DNA of 64,000 nt from Paraconexibacter algicola (GTDB lineage: Bacteria > Actinomycetota > Thermoleophilia > Solirubrobacterales > Solirubrobacteraceae): the NCBI RefSeq assembly GCF_003044185.1, contig NZ_PYYB01000001.1, positions 310,001-374,000 of the forward strand. The letters are read 5' to 3'. A model generated the notes under the pieces. That model made no database searches, was not told the origin of the DNA, and saw nothing but the letters and a program-made list of their open reading frames with translations. A program made the position numbers and the translations under genes. Position 1 is the stretch's first letter. The number at the start of each line of letters is the position of its first letter. Of this stretch, positions 26,732 through 35,600 are shown piece after piece.

Positions 26732-27298
26732 TCAGCTCTGCGGGACGAGCACGCCGCCGATGACGTGCACGACGCCGTTGGAGGCCTCGACGTCGGGCAT
26801 CTCGACCGGGATGTCGTTGATGGTCACGGCGCCGTCGGCGACCTTGACGGTCAGCTTCCCGCCCTGGACGGTCGTGAGCTCGTCACCGTCCTTGAGGTCG
26901 GCGGCGGTGAGCTTGCCGGGCACGACGTGGTACGTCAGCACGTCGGCGAGCTGCGCCTTCATGTCCGGCTCCAGCAGCGGCGCGACGACGTCGTTGGCCG
27001 CCTCGAACGCGGCGTTGGACGGCGCGAAGACCGTGAACGGACCCTCACCCTGCAGCGTCTCGACGAGGTCCGCCGCGGTCACGGCCTGCACGAGGGTGGA
27101 CAGGTCGGGCGTGGCCTGGGCGAGCGCGACGATGTCCTGTGCACCGGCCTCGGGGGCGGTGGTCGCGGTGTCGGCGGGCGCGGCGGTCGTGGTGCCGGTG
27201 GACGCGCTCTCGTCCTCGTCGTCGCCGCACGCGGCGAGTCCGCCGATCGACAGGACGCCGACGATGACGCCGGCGGTGATGCGGGTGGGGAACTTCAT
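26732..27298 (-). CDS. Fasciclin (FAS1)-domain lipoprotein
   Basis: A 188-residue exported lipoprotein. The signal peptide ends in the lipobox GLAAC with Cys at 24, then comes an acidic DDEDES and Thr/Ala-rich spacer of about 30 residues, then one FAS1 domain: the H1 box FTVFAPSNAAFEA, the YH motif LTYHVVPGKLT, and the H2 box NGVVHVIGGVLVP. FAS1 proteins mediate adhesion; mycobacterial homologues (MPT70/83) are surface or secreted. GGAGG sits 7 nt before the ATG. A pair of hairpins follows the gene. Confidence 0.92.
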   Translation of the reverse strand: MKFPTRITAGVIVGVLSIGGLAACGDDEDESASTGTTTAAPADTATTAPEAGAQDIVALAQATPDLSTLVQAVTAADLVETLQGEGPFTVFAPSNAAFEAANDVVAPLLEPDMKAQLADVLTYHVVPGKLTAADLKDGDELTTVQGGKLTVKVADGAVTINDIPVEMPDVEASNGVVHVIGGVLVPQS

Positions 27299-27348
27299 GG
27301 AACGGCCTCCAGGGTCGGGGTGGTCTCCCCTGGTGCTCCGAGCGCACC

Positions 27349-27370
27349 ACGACGCACGGTTGAGCGTCGT
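27349..27370 (-). terminator. Hairpin after uppP
   Basis: ACGACGC and GCGTCGT, perfect 7-bp arms with an 8-nt loop, 25 nt past the leftward uppP stop codon and before the fasciclin gene. Confidence 0.4.
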
Positions 27371-27394
27371 CGCGCCAGCTCCCGTCGGGGTCGC

Positions 27395-28231
27395 TCAGGT
27401 CGCGGCGAGCGCGCCGGTCCCGAGCAGCACGACGAGCACCGATCCGAGGACCAGCCGGTACACGATGAACACGGTGTACGTGTGGCCGGCGACGAACCGC
27501 AGCAGCCAGGCGACCGCCGCGTACCCGACGACGAAGCTCACGACCGTGGCGGTGATCGTCGGTCCCCAGCCGACGCCGCTGGCGATCTCGTCGTACTTCG
27601 TGACGGTCTGCAGCGCGCCCGCGCCGGTGAGCGCGGGGATCGAGAGGAAGAACGCGAGCTTCGTCGCCGTGACGCGGTCCAGGCCGCGCAGCAGCCCGGC
27701 GGACATCGTCGCGCCGGAGCGTGACACGCCCGGGATCAGCGCGAGGCACTGCGTGAGGCCGATGATGATCGTGTCGGTGCGGGTGACGTCGCGCTCGCCG
27801 CGCTCCTGCGTGGCGGTCCGGTCGGCGAGGAGCATCACGAAGCTCCACAAGATCAGGGCGCCCGCGACGAACCAGAGGTTGCGCAGCGTCGTCTCGATCG
27901 TGTCCTTGAACGCGAGGCCGACGATCCCCAGGGGCAGCGAGCCGAGCAGGATCGCCCAGGCGAACCGGTAGTCGGGCTCGCCGCGCCGGTCCTGCCGGGT
28001 GAGCCCGGCGAAGAACGCGCCGAGGATCCGGCGGATGTCGTGGCGCAGGAAGATCAGCGTGGCGAGGACCGCGCCGACCTGGATGATCGCGGTGAACGCG
28101 GTGATGTCCGGGTCGTCGATCTCGTAGCCCAGGAGCTTCTCGATCACCGTCAGGTGCCCGGTGCTGGAGATCGGCAGGAACTCGGTGAGGCCCTCGACCG
28201 CCCCGAGCAGGATGGCCTCGAGGATGTTCAC
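27395..28231 (-). CDS. uppP: Undecaprenyl-diphosphatase (UppP/BacA)
   Basis: A 278-residue multi-spanning membrane protein that dephosphorylates undecaprenyl diphosphate for cell-wall and glycan carrier recycling. The family signatures are complete: EAILLGAVEGLTEFLPISSTGH at the N-terminus with the catalytic Glu and Ser-Thr-Gly-His, and GVSRSGATMSAGLLRGLDR near 175. About seven or eight hydrophobic helices are visible. The GTG start gives the usual opening MNILEAI. Its recycling function is relevant to the glycan island further right. Confidence 0.96.
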   Translation of the reverse strand: MNILEAILLGAVEGLTEFLPISSTGHLTVIEKLLGYEIDDPDITAFTAIIQVGAVLATLIFLRHDIRRILGAFFAGLTRQDRRGEPDYRFAWAILLGSLPLGIVGLAFKDTIETTLRNLWFVAGALILWSFVMLLADRTATQERGERDVTRTDTIIIGLTQCLALIPGVSRSGATMSAGLLRGLDRVTATKLAFFLSIPALTGAGALQTVTKYDEIASGVGWGPTITATVVSFVVGYAAVAWLLRFVAGHTYTVFIVYRLVLGSVLVVLLGTGALAAT

Positions 28232-28305
28232 GGCGTGGGTGTCCCGGTGCGCACCCCGGGATGTCTACCCCATCGCGACGGGCCGCGACCCGGTCGGGCC
28301 ACCCC

Positions 28306-28311
28306 TAGAGT
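28306..28311 (+). promoter_or_regulatory. -10-like TAGAGT before the Old Yellow Enzyme gene
   Basis: TAGAGT ends 10 nt before ATG 28322, in the intergenic region divergent from uppP. Confidence 0.35.
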
Positions 28312-28321
28312 GCACAGTCCG

Positions 28322-29431
28322 ATGCCCCACCCTGCCCTGACCGACCCGTTCACCGCCGGCGCGCTGGAGCTGGCGCACCGCGTCGTGATGGCGCCGCTGA
28401 CGCGCATGCGCGCGACCGGTGCCGGCAGCACCGCGCCGAAGCCGCTGAACGCGGAGTACTACGGGCAGCGGTCCTCTCCCGGCGGGCTGCTGATCTCGGA
28501 GGCGACCCAGGTCGCGCCCGACGGGCAGGGCTACCCGGACACGCCGGGCATCCACGAGCTCGAGCACGTCGCCGGGTGGCGCGGCGTGACGGACGCGGTC
28601 CACGAGCACGGTGGGCTGATCGTCGCGCAGCTGTGGCACGTCGGCCGGATCTCGCACTCGAGCTTCCAGCCGGGCGGTGGCCCGCCCGTCGCGCCGTCGG
28701 CGGTCACCCCCGCCGGCCGGGCGCTGGACGCGTCCTTCCAGCCCGTGCCGTTCGAGACGCCGCGCGCCCTCGCGCTCGACGAGCTGCCCGGGGTCGTGGA
28801 GCGCTTCCGGGCGGGAGCCCGCAACGCGCAGGAGGCCGGCTTCGACGGCGTCGAGATCCACGGCGCCAACGGCTACCTGCTGCAGCAGTTCCTCGAGCCG
28901 CACACCAACCTCCGCGACGACGCCTACGGCGGCTCGATCGCCAACCGCGCCCGGCTGCTGCTCGAGGTCGTCGACGCCGCGTGCGCGGTGCTCGGCAGTG
29001 AGCGCGTCGGCGTGCGCCTGAGTCCGTACGGGAGCGCCAACGACTCGTATGCGGGGACGGACGGGACGCTCGAGCTGTACGCGCACGTGCTCGCCGAGCT
29101 CGCCGCGCGCGACATCGCCTACCTGCACCTGATCGAGCCGCGAGGTCACGCCGACCGCCCCTCCCCGAGCGGGATCTCGTCGGTCGCGGCGCTGCTGCGC
29201 CCGCAGTGGCCCGGCACGCTGATCGCGGCCGGCGGCTTCACGCCGACCTCGGCCGCGGAGATCGTCGCGGCCGGCGACGCGGACGCGGTCGCGTTCGGCC
29301 GGGCGTTCATCGCCAACCCCGACCTGCCCGAGCGGATCGCCCGCGGCGCCGCGCTCAACGACCACGACCGCTCCACCTTCTACGGCGGCGACCACCGCGG
29401 CTACACGGACTACCCGACGCTCACGGGATAG
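28322..29431 (+). CDS. Old Yellow Enzyme-family NADH:flavin oxidoreductase
   Basis: A 369-residue FMN-dependent ene-reductase of the OYE class (NemA/OPR-like). The TIM-barrel elements are present: HRVVMAPLTRMRA near 20, LISEATQVAPDGQGYPDTPG near 60, AQLWHVGRIS, GFDGVEIHGANGYLLQQFLE with the His-Gly-Ala-Asn active-site pair near 180, and IAAGGFTPTSAAEIVAAG plus VAFGRAFIANPDLPERI at the end. Such enzymes reduce activated C=C bonds and nitro compounds. It is monocistronic, with a hairpin after it. Confidence 0.94.
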   Translation: MPHPALTDPFTAGALELAHRVVMAPLTRMRATGAGSTAPKPLNAEYYGQRSSPGGLLISEATQVAPDGQGYPDTPGIHELEHVAGWRGVTDAVHEHGGLIVAQLWHVGRISHSSFQPGGGPPVAPSAVTPAGRALDASFQPVPFETPRALALDELPGVVERFRAGARNAQEAGFDGVEIHGANGYLLQQFLEPHTNLRDDAYGGSIANRARLLLEVVDAACAVLGSERVGVRLSPYGSANDSYAGTDGTLELYAHVLAELAARDIAYLHLIEPRGHADRPSPSGISSVAALLRPQWPGTLIAAGGFTPTSAAEIVAAGDADAVAFGRAFIANPDLPERIARGAALNDHDRSTFYGGDHRGYTDYPTLTG

Positions 29432-29433
29432 AC

Positions 29434-29451
29434 CGGCCCCTCGGAGGGCCG
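29434..29451. terminator. Hairpin between convergent genes
   Basis: CGGCCC-N6-GGGCCG directly after the OYE stop codon; the carboxylase operon ends on the other side. Confidence 0.45.
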
Positions 29452-29524
29452 CGGCGCGGAACGCACCGCGCACCCGGTCAGGACCAGGGGTCCGGACCAG
29501 TCTGCACCGAGCCGGTCGCCGGGG

Positions 29525-30199
29525 TCAGCGCGCGGGCGCGAGCCGCTCGAGCTCCAGGTTCCCCGGGACCGGTCCGTCGGAGAGGACGAGATGCGGCGCG
29601 GCCCGCGCCGCCGCGAGCTCGGATGCCCCGATCGTCGACCACGACGCGGCCGGGAGGAGCTCCACCATCCCTGGTCGGACGAGTGCGACCCGGGCGTGGT
29701 CGAGCGCACGCACGACGGGGCCGTCCGCCCGCTGGTCCTCCCCGCGCAGGACCACCGTGTCGATCCCGACCGCCGCGCACGCGAGCAGGAGGTCCACGAG
29801 CTGATCGGCGCAGAGATCGGCGAGCTCGTCGTCGGCGGGGGCCCCGAGCCCGTCCGCCAGCGCGGCCGGACCGCGGACGGCGAGCGCCAGGCGTGGCCGC
29901 CCGCCGAACAGCTGCCTGAGCGTCCCGACGAGCGTCACGAGCGCCGCGCCCTGCGGCTGCTCGCACAGCGGGCTGTCGGCGTCGTAGATCGCGTCGAACG
30001 GATCGGCGGCCCCGCCGACCACGGTCGCGAGCGCACCGGTCTCGAAGCCGCCGTCCCACCCGAGGACGAGCATGTCCGGGCGGGCCAGGGCGACGGCCTC
30101 ACGCAGTGCGTACGCCCACCGCTCCGGCTCGACGAGCGCGACCGCCGGGTCCTCACCGGTCAGCCGCGCAGCGAGCGCGTCGAGGGACAGCGCCAGCAT
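29525..30199 (-). CDS. Unrecognised 224-residue protein, last gene of the carboxylase operon
   Basis: A soluble 224-residue protein with no signal peptide and no motif I can name with confidence. The order of hydrophobic strands (DMLVLGWDGGFE; RPRLALAVRGPAALADG; GIDTVVLRGED; ARVALVRPGMVELLP) and the ADDELADLCADQLVDLLLACA helix faintly recall the uroporphyrinogen-decarboxylase/methylcobamide-methyltransferase barrel, but it is shorter and lacks key motifs I could check. It begins 4 nt after the nitroreductase-like gene, so it belongs to the operon and may be an accessory or substrate-specific factor. Confidence 0.6.
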   Translation of the reverse strand: MLALSLDALAARLTGEDPAVALVEPERWAYALREAVALARPDMLVLGWDGGFETGALATVVGGAADPFDAIYDADSPLCEQPQGAALVTLVGTLRQLFGGRPRLALAVRGPAALADGLGAPADDELADLCADQLVDLLLACAAVGIDTVVLRGEDQRADGPVVRALDHARVALVRPGMVELLPAASWSTIGASELAAARAAPHLVLSDGPVPGNLELERLAPAR

Positions 30200-30203
30200 G
30201 GCC

Positions 30204-30992
30204 TCAGCCGGTGGCGGTGCCCGTGTAGCGGACGACGTCGGCGACCGGCCGGCGCGCCACCGGTCCGAACTTTCCCTCCGGCCAGCCGACCGGGACGACG
30301 CAGTAGATCTTCGTCCCGCGCTTGAGCCCGAGGGCCCGTCGCCAGTCCGGCTCGTAGATCGTGTGCCAGGTCGTCAGACACGCCGCGAGGCCGTGCGCCC
30401 GCGCCGCGAGGAGCGTGTTCTCGACCGCCGGGTAGATCGACGCGGCCTCGCCGGTCGAGAAGAACCGCACGAGGTTGGGGAGCATCTTCAGCGTCCCGAC
30501 CGGCCCGACCGCCGCGCAGCCCGCGAGCGTGTGCCGCAGCCCCTTCACCATCTTCGTGATCACCGTGCCGGTGAAGTCGTAGGTGAAGACGATCAGCGCC
30601 GGGGTGTCGTCGAAGTGCGCCGCCTGGTGGCGCAGCGCGTCGTGGACCTTCGTCCACTTCTCGGCCGTCGTGAACTCGGGGACGAGCGGCTCCTGCGCGC
30701 GCGAGTAGAACCGCTGCTGGCGCCGCCAGATCCTGCCGCACTTCGCCATCGTCTCCCGGTCGTCGACGATCACGAACCCGTAGGTCTGCGTGTTGCCGGC
30801 GCTCGGTGCCCAGGTGGCGGCCTCCACGAGCCGCTCGAGCAGCTCGCGGGGAACGGGATCGGGCTTCAGCTTGCGCATCGCGCGCATGGTCGACATGACC
30901 TCCATGATCGGCGCGTCCTCCCCGAGGACGACGCCGTGCTTGGCCGCGGCTGCGACGGCGGCCGGGTGCGGTTCAGCGGTCACGGCGCTCAC
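30204..30992 (-). CDS. Nitroreductase-family flavoprotein
   Basis: A 262-residue FMN-binding nitroreductase-fold protein. IMEVMSTMRAMRKLKPDPVP followed by LVEAATWAPSAGNTQTYGFV is the family N-terminus with FMN contacts, and the later AVENTLLAARAHGLAACLTT is the second FMN segment. GTG 30992 overlaps the stop of the HyuB-like gene (GTGA at 30989-30992), so the two are coupled. Members reduce nitro groups, enones or iodotyrosines, and some act in cofactor metabolism. Its place in a carboxylase operon suggests a redox step on the ketone substrate or product; that is inference. Confidence 0.85.
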   Translation of the reverse strand: MSAVTAEPHPAAVAAAAKHGVVLGEDAPIMEVMSTMRAMRKLKPDPVPRELLERLVEAATWAPSAGNTQTYGFVIVDDRETMAKCGRIWRRQQRFYSRAQEPLVPEFTTAEKWTKVHDALRHQAAHFDDTPALIVFTYDFTGTVITKMVKGLRHTLAGCAAVGPVGTLKMLPNLVRFFSTGEAASIYPAVENTLLAARAHGLAACLTTWHTIYEPDWRRALGLKRGTKIYCVVPVGWPEGKFGPVARRPVADVVRYTGTATG

Positions 30993-33127
30993 CACGACCA
31001 CCCCCCGAGGTAGTCGATCCCCACGGGCGGCTCGTCGCGCCGCCACTGCGCGACGAACTCGTCGTACGGGAGGGACCGGGCCCGCCGCGCGTCGCGCTCG
31101 GCCGTCCGCGCGGCCGTCGTCGCGTCCTCGTCGACGAGCAGCGTCTCCTCGTCGTAGACGACCTTGTAGAGCTCCCGCGCGCGCCAGTGGCTGATACGCG
31201 TCTCGCGGAGGTCGCGCATGACGTCCTGGGGGTCGCGCTCGAGCACGTCACCGTAGCCGCCGCCACCACCGACCTGGAGGATCCACATGTCCCCCGGCTT
31301 GTTCAGGTCGGCGGACTGCGTGCAGCGCTTGCTCTCCACCGTGCCGGGCAGGCCGCCGTCGCGGTGCAGTTCGTGCGCGGTGTAGGGGACGTCCGCAGCG
31401 TTGTCGCGCAAGGCCGCGACGACCGCTTCCGACGACGAGCCCTTGAACACGGTCAGCGGGTTGGCGCCCGACCCGTACCCGCCGAACAGTCCCGGCGTGG
31501 TGGGGAACTTGGAGCCGGTGCCCATGCAACCGTAGAAGAACTCGGGGACTCCCCAGACCATGTACATGCACTCGACGGACGAGCCACCGCGGTGGCGGCC
31601 CGGCCCGTGGTTGTCGACGGTCAGCCGCCGGCCGAGCGTGAGGACCGGCAGCTCGGTCTCGCGGTCCTCGATCTCCCCGTAGTCGGCCATCGAGGCGAAG
31701 AACGGGGCGCAGGCGTGCTCGCCGTCGCGGTCCGCGTGTGCGCCGCCGCCCATCGAGTTGATGTCGATCATGAGGTTCGCCACCGGCGCGCCCCACTGGT
31801 TCAGGCCGCCGTAGTAGAGCGACTGCGTCATCCCGTACCACGGGGCGATGATCTCGATGTCGCCCGGCCGGTTGTAGGCCATCTTCGACATGCACTGGTG
31901 CATCGCGGTCTGCCACGCGCAGGCGCCGATCATCCCGAGCCCATTGGGGACCTCGTTGCCGGCCGTGGAGATCGAGTCCTCCTCGAACTCGAAGTCCAGC
32001 GCGGCGACGTATCCCGCGTTGCGGGGCAGGTCGGCCCAGAAGAACATCTGCAGGCTGTTCATGAACAGCGCGCGGGCGAACGTCGGGGCGGTGTTGATCG
32101 CGCGGTCGGGGATCATCGGCGCGGTCCCGACGGACCGGCAGATGATCCGGTCGTGGCGCTTCTCGACCTCCAGGCCGAACTTGAGGAGCCGGTCCTCCAG
32201 CAGCGTCGTGTCGACGAAGTGCGTCGCGCGGTAGATGCCGTCGGGCAGCTCGCTGAAGCGGCGGCGGACCTCGGCCTCCGTGTTCTCCAGCGCGCCGCGC
32301 AGGACGGCGACGACCAGGTCGCGCCCCTTCTCCCGGACGAGCTCCAGGACCTGCTGCTCGATGCGCATGCAGGCGCTGAGCTTCGCCCGCATGTCGATCA
32401 GCTGCATGAGCGGATCGCGGACGTTGTTCTGCAACAGGTTCACGACGTCCCGGCGGAACGTGTAGTTCTCCGCGATCTTGATCGGGCTGATCTTCAGGCC
32501 CTCGTCGTAGACGCTCAGCGGCGAGGCGGAGAGGCCGCCCGGCTCGGTCGCGCCGTTCTCGCCCTCGTGGATCGTGGCGCCCGCCCAGCCGATGATGACC
32601 CCGTCCACGAAGATCGGGATCCAGAGGGTCTGGTCGGCGTTGTGGACCCCGCCGTAGCGGGCATCGTTGTGGTAGTAGACGTCGCCCGGACGGACCCCCA
32701 CGGTGGGCTCGTCGGCCCACTGCTTGACGATGTGCTTGAGCGGTGCCGAGGCGCACGCGGAGAAGACGACCACGCCGGAGGACGACGCCAGCGCCAGGTC
32801 TCCCGCCGCGCTGTAGAGCCCGGTCGTGAGGTCCCCCCACTTGGCGCCGGGAGCGGCGCCGGTCTGCTCGAGCATCTCCTTTGCGGACTCGAGGATGATC
32901 TCGAGCCGGTTCTGCGAGATCGTCGCGTCGACGGGATCGACGCCGCTCGCGAGCGCCTCGTCCTCGAGCGCGGTCCGGGGTGCAAGCGCGTTGCCGTCCA
33001 TGATGGAGGCGTCCGGTCCGTACATGACCGGCCGCGCGTGCAGCAGGTCGGTGAAGAAGGCGTCGGCGTCGATCGGCGCCGCGACCTCGGGGGCGTCCGG
33101 CGTCAGGGTCTGGGGCGGGGGGTTCAT
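30989..33127 (-). CDS. Hydantoinase B / acetone-carboxylase alpha-like subunit
   Basis: A 712-residue HyuB/AcxB-family protein. Typical regions are VDATISQNRLEIILESAKEM near 60, DVYYHNDARYGGVHNADQTL near 150, VDGVIIGWAGATIHEGENG, LSVYDEGLKISPIKIAENYT, and late GRHRGGSSVECMYMVWGV. The N-terminal extension and DEGLKISPIKI are more like acetone/acetophenone carboxylase large subunits than like hydantoinases or 5-oxoprolinase. AAGGAGGAG lies before ATG 33127, and the start overlaps the HyuA stop (ATGA). In acetone carboxylase this subunit carries the carboxylation site for enol-phosphate and CO2. Confidence 0.92.
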   Translation of the reverse strand: MNPPPQTLTPDAPEVAAPIDADAFFTDLLHARPVMYGPDASIMDGNALAPRTALEDEALASGVDPVDATISQNRLEIILESAKEMLEQTGAAPGAKWGDLTTGLYSAAGDLALASSSGVVVFSACASAPLKHIVKQWADEPTVGVRPGDVYYHNDARYGGVHNADQTLWIPIFVDGVIIGWAGATIHEGENGATEPGGLSASPLSVYDEGLKISPIKIAENYTFRRDVVNLLQNNVRDPLMQLIDMRAKLSACMRIEQQVLELVREKGRDLVVAVLRGALENTEAEVRRRFSELPDGIYRATHFVDTTLLEDRLLKFGLEVEKRHDRIICRSVGTAPMIPDRAINTAPTFARALFMNSLQMFFWADLPRNAGYVAALDFEFEEDSISTAGNEVPNGLGMIGACAWQTAMHQCMSKMAYNRPGDIEIIAPWYGMTQSLYYGGLNQWGAPVANLMIDINSMGGGAHADRDGEHACAPFFASMADYGEIEDRETELPVLTLGRRLTVDNHGPGRHRGGSSVECMYMVWGVPEFFYGCMGTGSKFPTTPGLFGGYGSGANPLTVFKGSSSEAVVAALRDNAADVPYTAHELHRDGGLPGTVESKRCTQSADLNKPGDMWILQVGGGGGYGDVLERDPQDVMRDLRETRISHWRARELYKVVYDEETLLVDEDATTAARTAERDARRARSLPYDEFVAQWRRDEPPVGIDYLGGWSW

Positions 33128-35250
33128 GCGGACTCCTCCTTGTCGAGCACGAGGAACCCGTGCTGGTTCATGGTCGCCGTCCACCGGGGCTCCACCACGA
33201 CCGTGGTGTCGCGTCCCTCCAGGACGGCGGGTCCCTGCACGGCGTCGCCGTCGCCGAGCAGGTCGTAGTCGTAGATCGGGCTGTCGGTGAAGCCCAGGCC
33301 GCGCCACCACACCTGACGCGAGCCCTTCAGGGCGGCCTCGACGCCGCCGGTGGACGGCGGGACGTCCTGCGGTTCCCAGTGCGCTCGCGGGACCGAGGCC
33401 CGCAACCGCAGGGTCTCGATCGAGACGCCGACCTCGCTGGTCAGCGCGAAGTCGCCGAAGCGGTCGGCGTACTCCTTGAAGTAGGCCTGGAGGACCGCGG
33501 CGAGGTCGGCCTTGTCACGGATGCGCAGGACCGGCGACTTGATCGTCGTCACGTACAGCTGTCCGCCCGACCGCAGGTCGAGCTCCAGCTGGTAGACGAT
33601 CTCGGTCGCGTCGTGCCCCTCGTCGGCGAAGTCGGCCTCGGCCTGCCGGGCGAAGTCGTCGAGCACCGCGTCGATCGCGGGGAAGTCCTCGAAGACCGTC
33701 CCGAACAGCGGGTTGTAGAGCGTGAAGTGCTCGGACTGCTCGTAGATGTGCAGGAGGTCCAGGCCGGCCGCGCCGGAGGCGCTGAACACTGGGGAGTGCG
33801 GCGGCACGACCACCCGGGGGATCTGCAGGACGTCCGCGTAGCCGCACGCGTGGAGCGGGCCGCCACCGCCGAAGCTGAAGATCGTGAACGACCGCGGGTC
33901 GTACCCCTTCAGGACGACCTCCTTGAAGATCGCGTCACCCATGTTGTTGTCGACGACCTGCCGGATCGCCGCAGCCGCCGTGACGACGTCGACGCCCATC
34001 GGCCGGGCGACGCGACGCTCGATCGCCCGCTCGGCCCGCCTGACGTCCAGCGCCAGCTCGCCGCCGTGGTAGTGGTCGGGGTTGAGGTACCCGAGCACCA
34101 CGTTGGCGTCGGTCGTCGTCGGCTCCGTGCCGCCCTGGGCGTAGCACGCGGGCCCGGGAGTGGACCCGGCGCTCCGCGGCCCGACCTGCACCCCCTTGTA
34201 CGGGTCGTGCGAGGCGATCGAGCCGCCGCCGGCGCCGACGGTCTTGAGGTCCATCATCGGCATCTGCACGAGCCACCGGTCGATCACCGGGTTGAACTCG
34301 TAGAACCGCACCGACCCCTTCACGACGACGCCGATGTCGAACGACGTGCCGCCCATGTCGGTGGTCACGACCTTGTCGTAGCCGAACGCGTCGGCCATGT
34401 GACGGGAGCCGTAGAGCCCGGCGACCGGCCCGGCGTGGATCGTCTTCAGCGGCGTGGTGCGGGCCAGCCCACCCATGCCGCCGGAGTTGTGGACCAGCAG
34501 CAGCGAGCCCGCGTATCCGTGACCGCGGAGCTCGTCGCGCAGCTCGCTCATCTTGTCGCCGGTGAAGCGGTGCAGGTACGCGTCGAGGATCGAGGTGCTC
34601 GTCCGGACGTACTCGCCCGAGCGCTTGCTCACCTCGTGACTGAGGATGACCGGGAAGCGGCCCAGGTACGCGCCCGGGAACTCCTCCTCGATCACCCGGC
34701 GGACGAGCAGCTCGTGCTCGGGGTTCTTGAACGCCCACAGGAACGACACGACGAAGCCCCGCACGCCGCGGTCGACGAGGTCGAGCACGCGGTCCCGCAC
34801 CTCGTCCTCGTCCAGCGGCATCACGACGTTGCCGGCGGAGTCCACGCGCTCCCGCAGCCCGACGATCATGTCGCGCGGGATCAGCGGCTCGGGACGCTGC
34901 GCCTTCGCGAGGTTGCGGTTCTCCTGGATGGAGAGGCCCTCGCCGTAGCCGCGACAGCGGGAGACGGGCACGACGTCCTCGAACCCCATGGTCGTGATGA
35001 GGCCGAGCCGCGGACCGGTGCGCTCGATCAGCGCGTTGGTGCCGAGCGTCGTCGCGTAGCGGATCGCGCTGGTGCGGCCGAGGAGATCCTCGGCGCTGGT
35101 GTCGAACGCCTGCGCGAGATCGCCGACCGCGGTCATGAACCCCTGGCTGAGGTCGTGGTGGGTGGTGAGCGCCTTCGCGGACGCGACGGTCCCGTTCTCG
35201 GTGGCGAAGCAGTCCGTGAACGTGCCGCCGATGTCGACGTTGATCTCCAT
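33124..35250 (-). CDS. Hydantoinase A / acetone-carboxylase beta-like subunit (second copy)
   Basis: A 708-residue HyuA/AcxA-family protein of the ASKHA ATP-binding type. The phosphate-1 loop is VDIGGTFTDCFATENG at 5-20, the second is VVTTDMGGTSFDIGVVV near 290, and the adenosine region GFGGGGPLHACGYA-like FSFGGGGPLHACGYADVL near 460. MDLKTVGAGGGSIA and the C-terminal GFTDSPIYDYDLL are the forms seen in acetone carboxylase beta subunits. It shares only the family plan with the other HyuA-like protein here. Its ATG overlaps the stop of the zinc subunit by one base. Confidence 0.93.
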   Translation of the reverse strand: MEINVDIGGTFTDCFATENGTVASAKALTTHHDLSQGFMTAVGDLAQAFDTSAEDLLGRTSAIRYATTLGTNALIERTGPRLGLITTMGFEDVVPVSRCRGYGEGLSIQENRNLAKAQRPEPLIPRDMIVGLRERVDSAGNVVMPLDEDEVRDRVLDLVDRGVRGFVVSFLWAFKNPEHELLVRRVIEEEFPGAYLGRFPVILSHEVSKRSGEYVRTSTSILDAYLHRFTGDKMSELRDELRGHGYAGSLLLVHNSGGMGGLARTTPLKTIHAGPVAGLYGSRHMADAFGYDKVVTTDMGGTSFDIGVVVKGSVRFYEFNPVIDRWLVQMPMMDLKTVGAGGGSIASHDPYKGVQVGPRSAGSTPGPACYAQGGTEPTTTDANVVLGYLNPDHYHGGELALDVRRAERAIERRVARPMGVDVVTAAAAIRQVVDNNMGDAIFKEVVLKGYDPRSFTIFSFGGGGPLHACGYADVLQIPRVVVPPHSPVFSASGAAGLDLLHIYEQSEHFTLYNPLFGTVFEDFPAIDAVLDDFARQAEADFADEGHDATEIVYQLELDLRSGGQLYVTTIKSPVLRIRDKADLAAVLQAYFKEYADRFGDFALTSEVGVSIETLRLRASVPRAHWEPQDVPPSTGGVEAALKGSRQVWWRGLGFTDSPIYDYDLLGDGDAVQGPAVLEGRDTTVVVEPRWTATMNQHGFLVLDKEESA

Positions 35251-35600
35251 CAGGCCACGCTCCCCTCACGCTCGCGCCGGGCCTTCAGCCAGTCGAGGTC
35301 GATCTCGATGTCCCGGTGCAGCGGATGCCCGGGCGGCAGGTACTCGGCCTCGACCTGCGTGCCGCAACCGGGGCAGCAGTACTCGACGATCCGGCACCAG
35401 GCCGGGTCCGGCGCGTAGCTGTACTCCGCGTCGATCTTCGCCTCGTAGACCTCGCGCGGGTCGCGGTCGTGCAGCAGCAGCCCGCGCTTGTAGTCGCCCC
35501 GGGCGTCGCCGAGGTCCTGCCCGCAGACACGGCAGTGCCAGCGCTCCGCGTCCAGGTCGATCTCCAGGTACTCCGTGATCCGCTCTCGCGTGGTGCTCAT
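35250..35600 (-). CDS. Acetone-carboxylase gamma-like zinc protein
   Basis: A 116-residue protein with two paired-cysteine knuckles: CRVC (23-26) and CCPGC (75-79), with an extra Cys at 69. DLGDARGDYKRGLLLHDRDP and PGHPLHRDIEIDLDWL complete the pattern of acetone carboxylase gamma (AcxC) and the small acetophenone carboxylase subunit, which bind zinc. It overlaps both flanking HyuA-like genes (ATGA upstream, TGATG downstream). Its presence is the main reason to read this operon as a ketone carboxylase rather than a hydantoinase or oxoprolinase. Confidence 0.88.
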   Translation of the reverse strand: MSTTRERITEYLEIDLDAERWHCRVCGQDLGDARGDYKRGLLLHDRDPREVYEAKIDAEYSYAPDPAWCRIVEYCCPGCGTQVEAEYLPPGHPLHRDIEIDLDWLKARREREGSVA

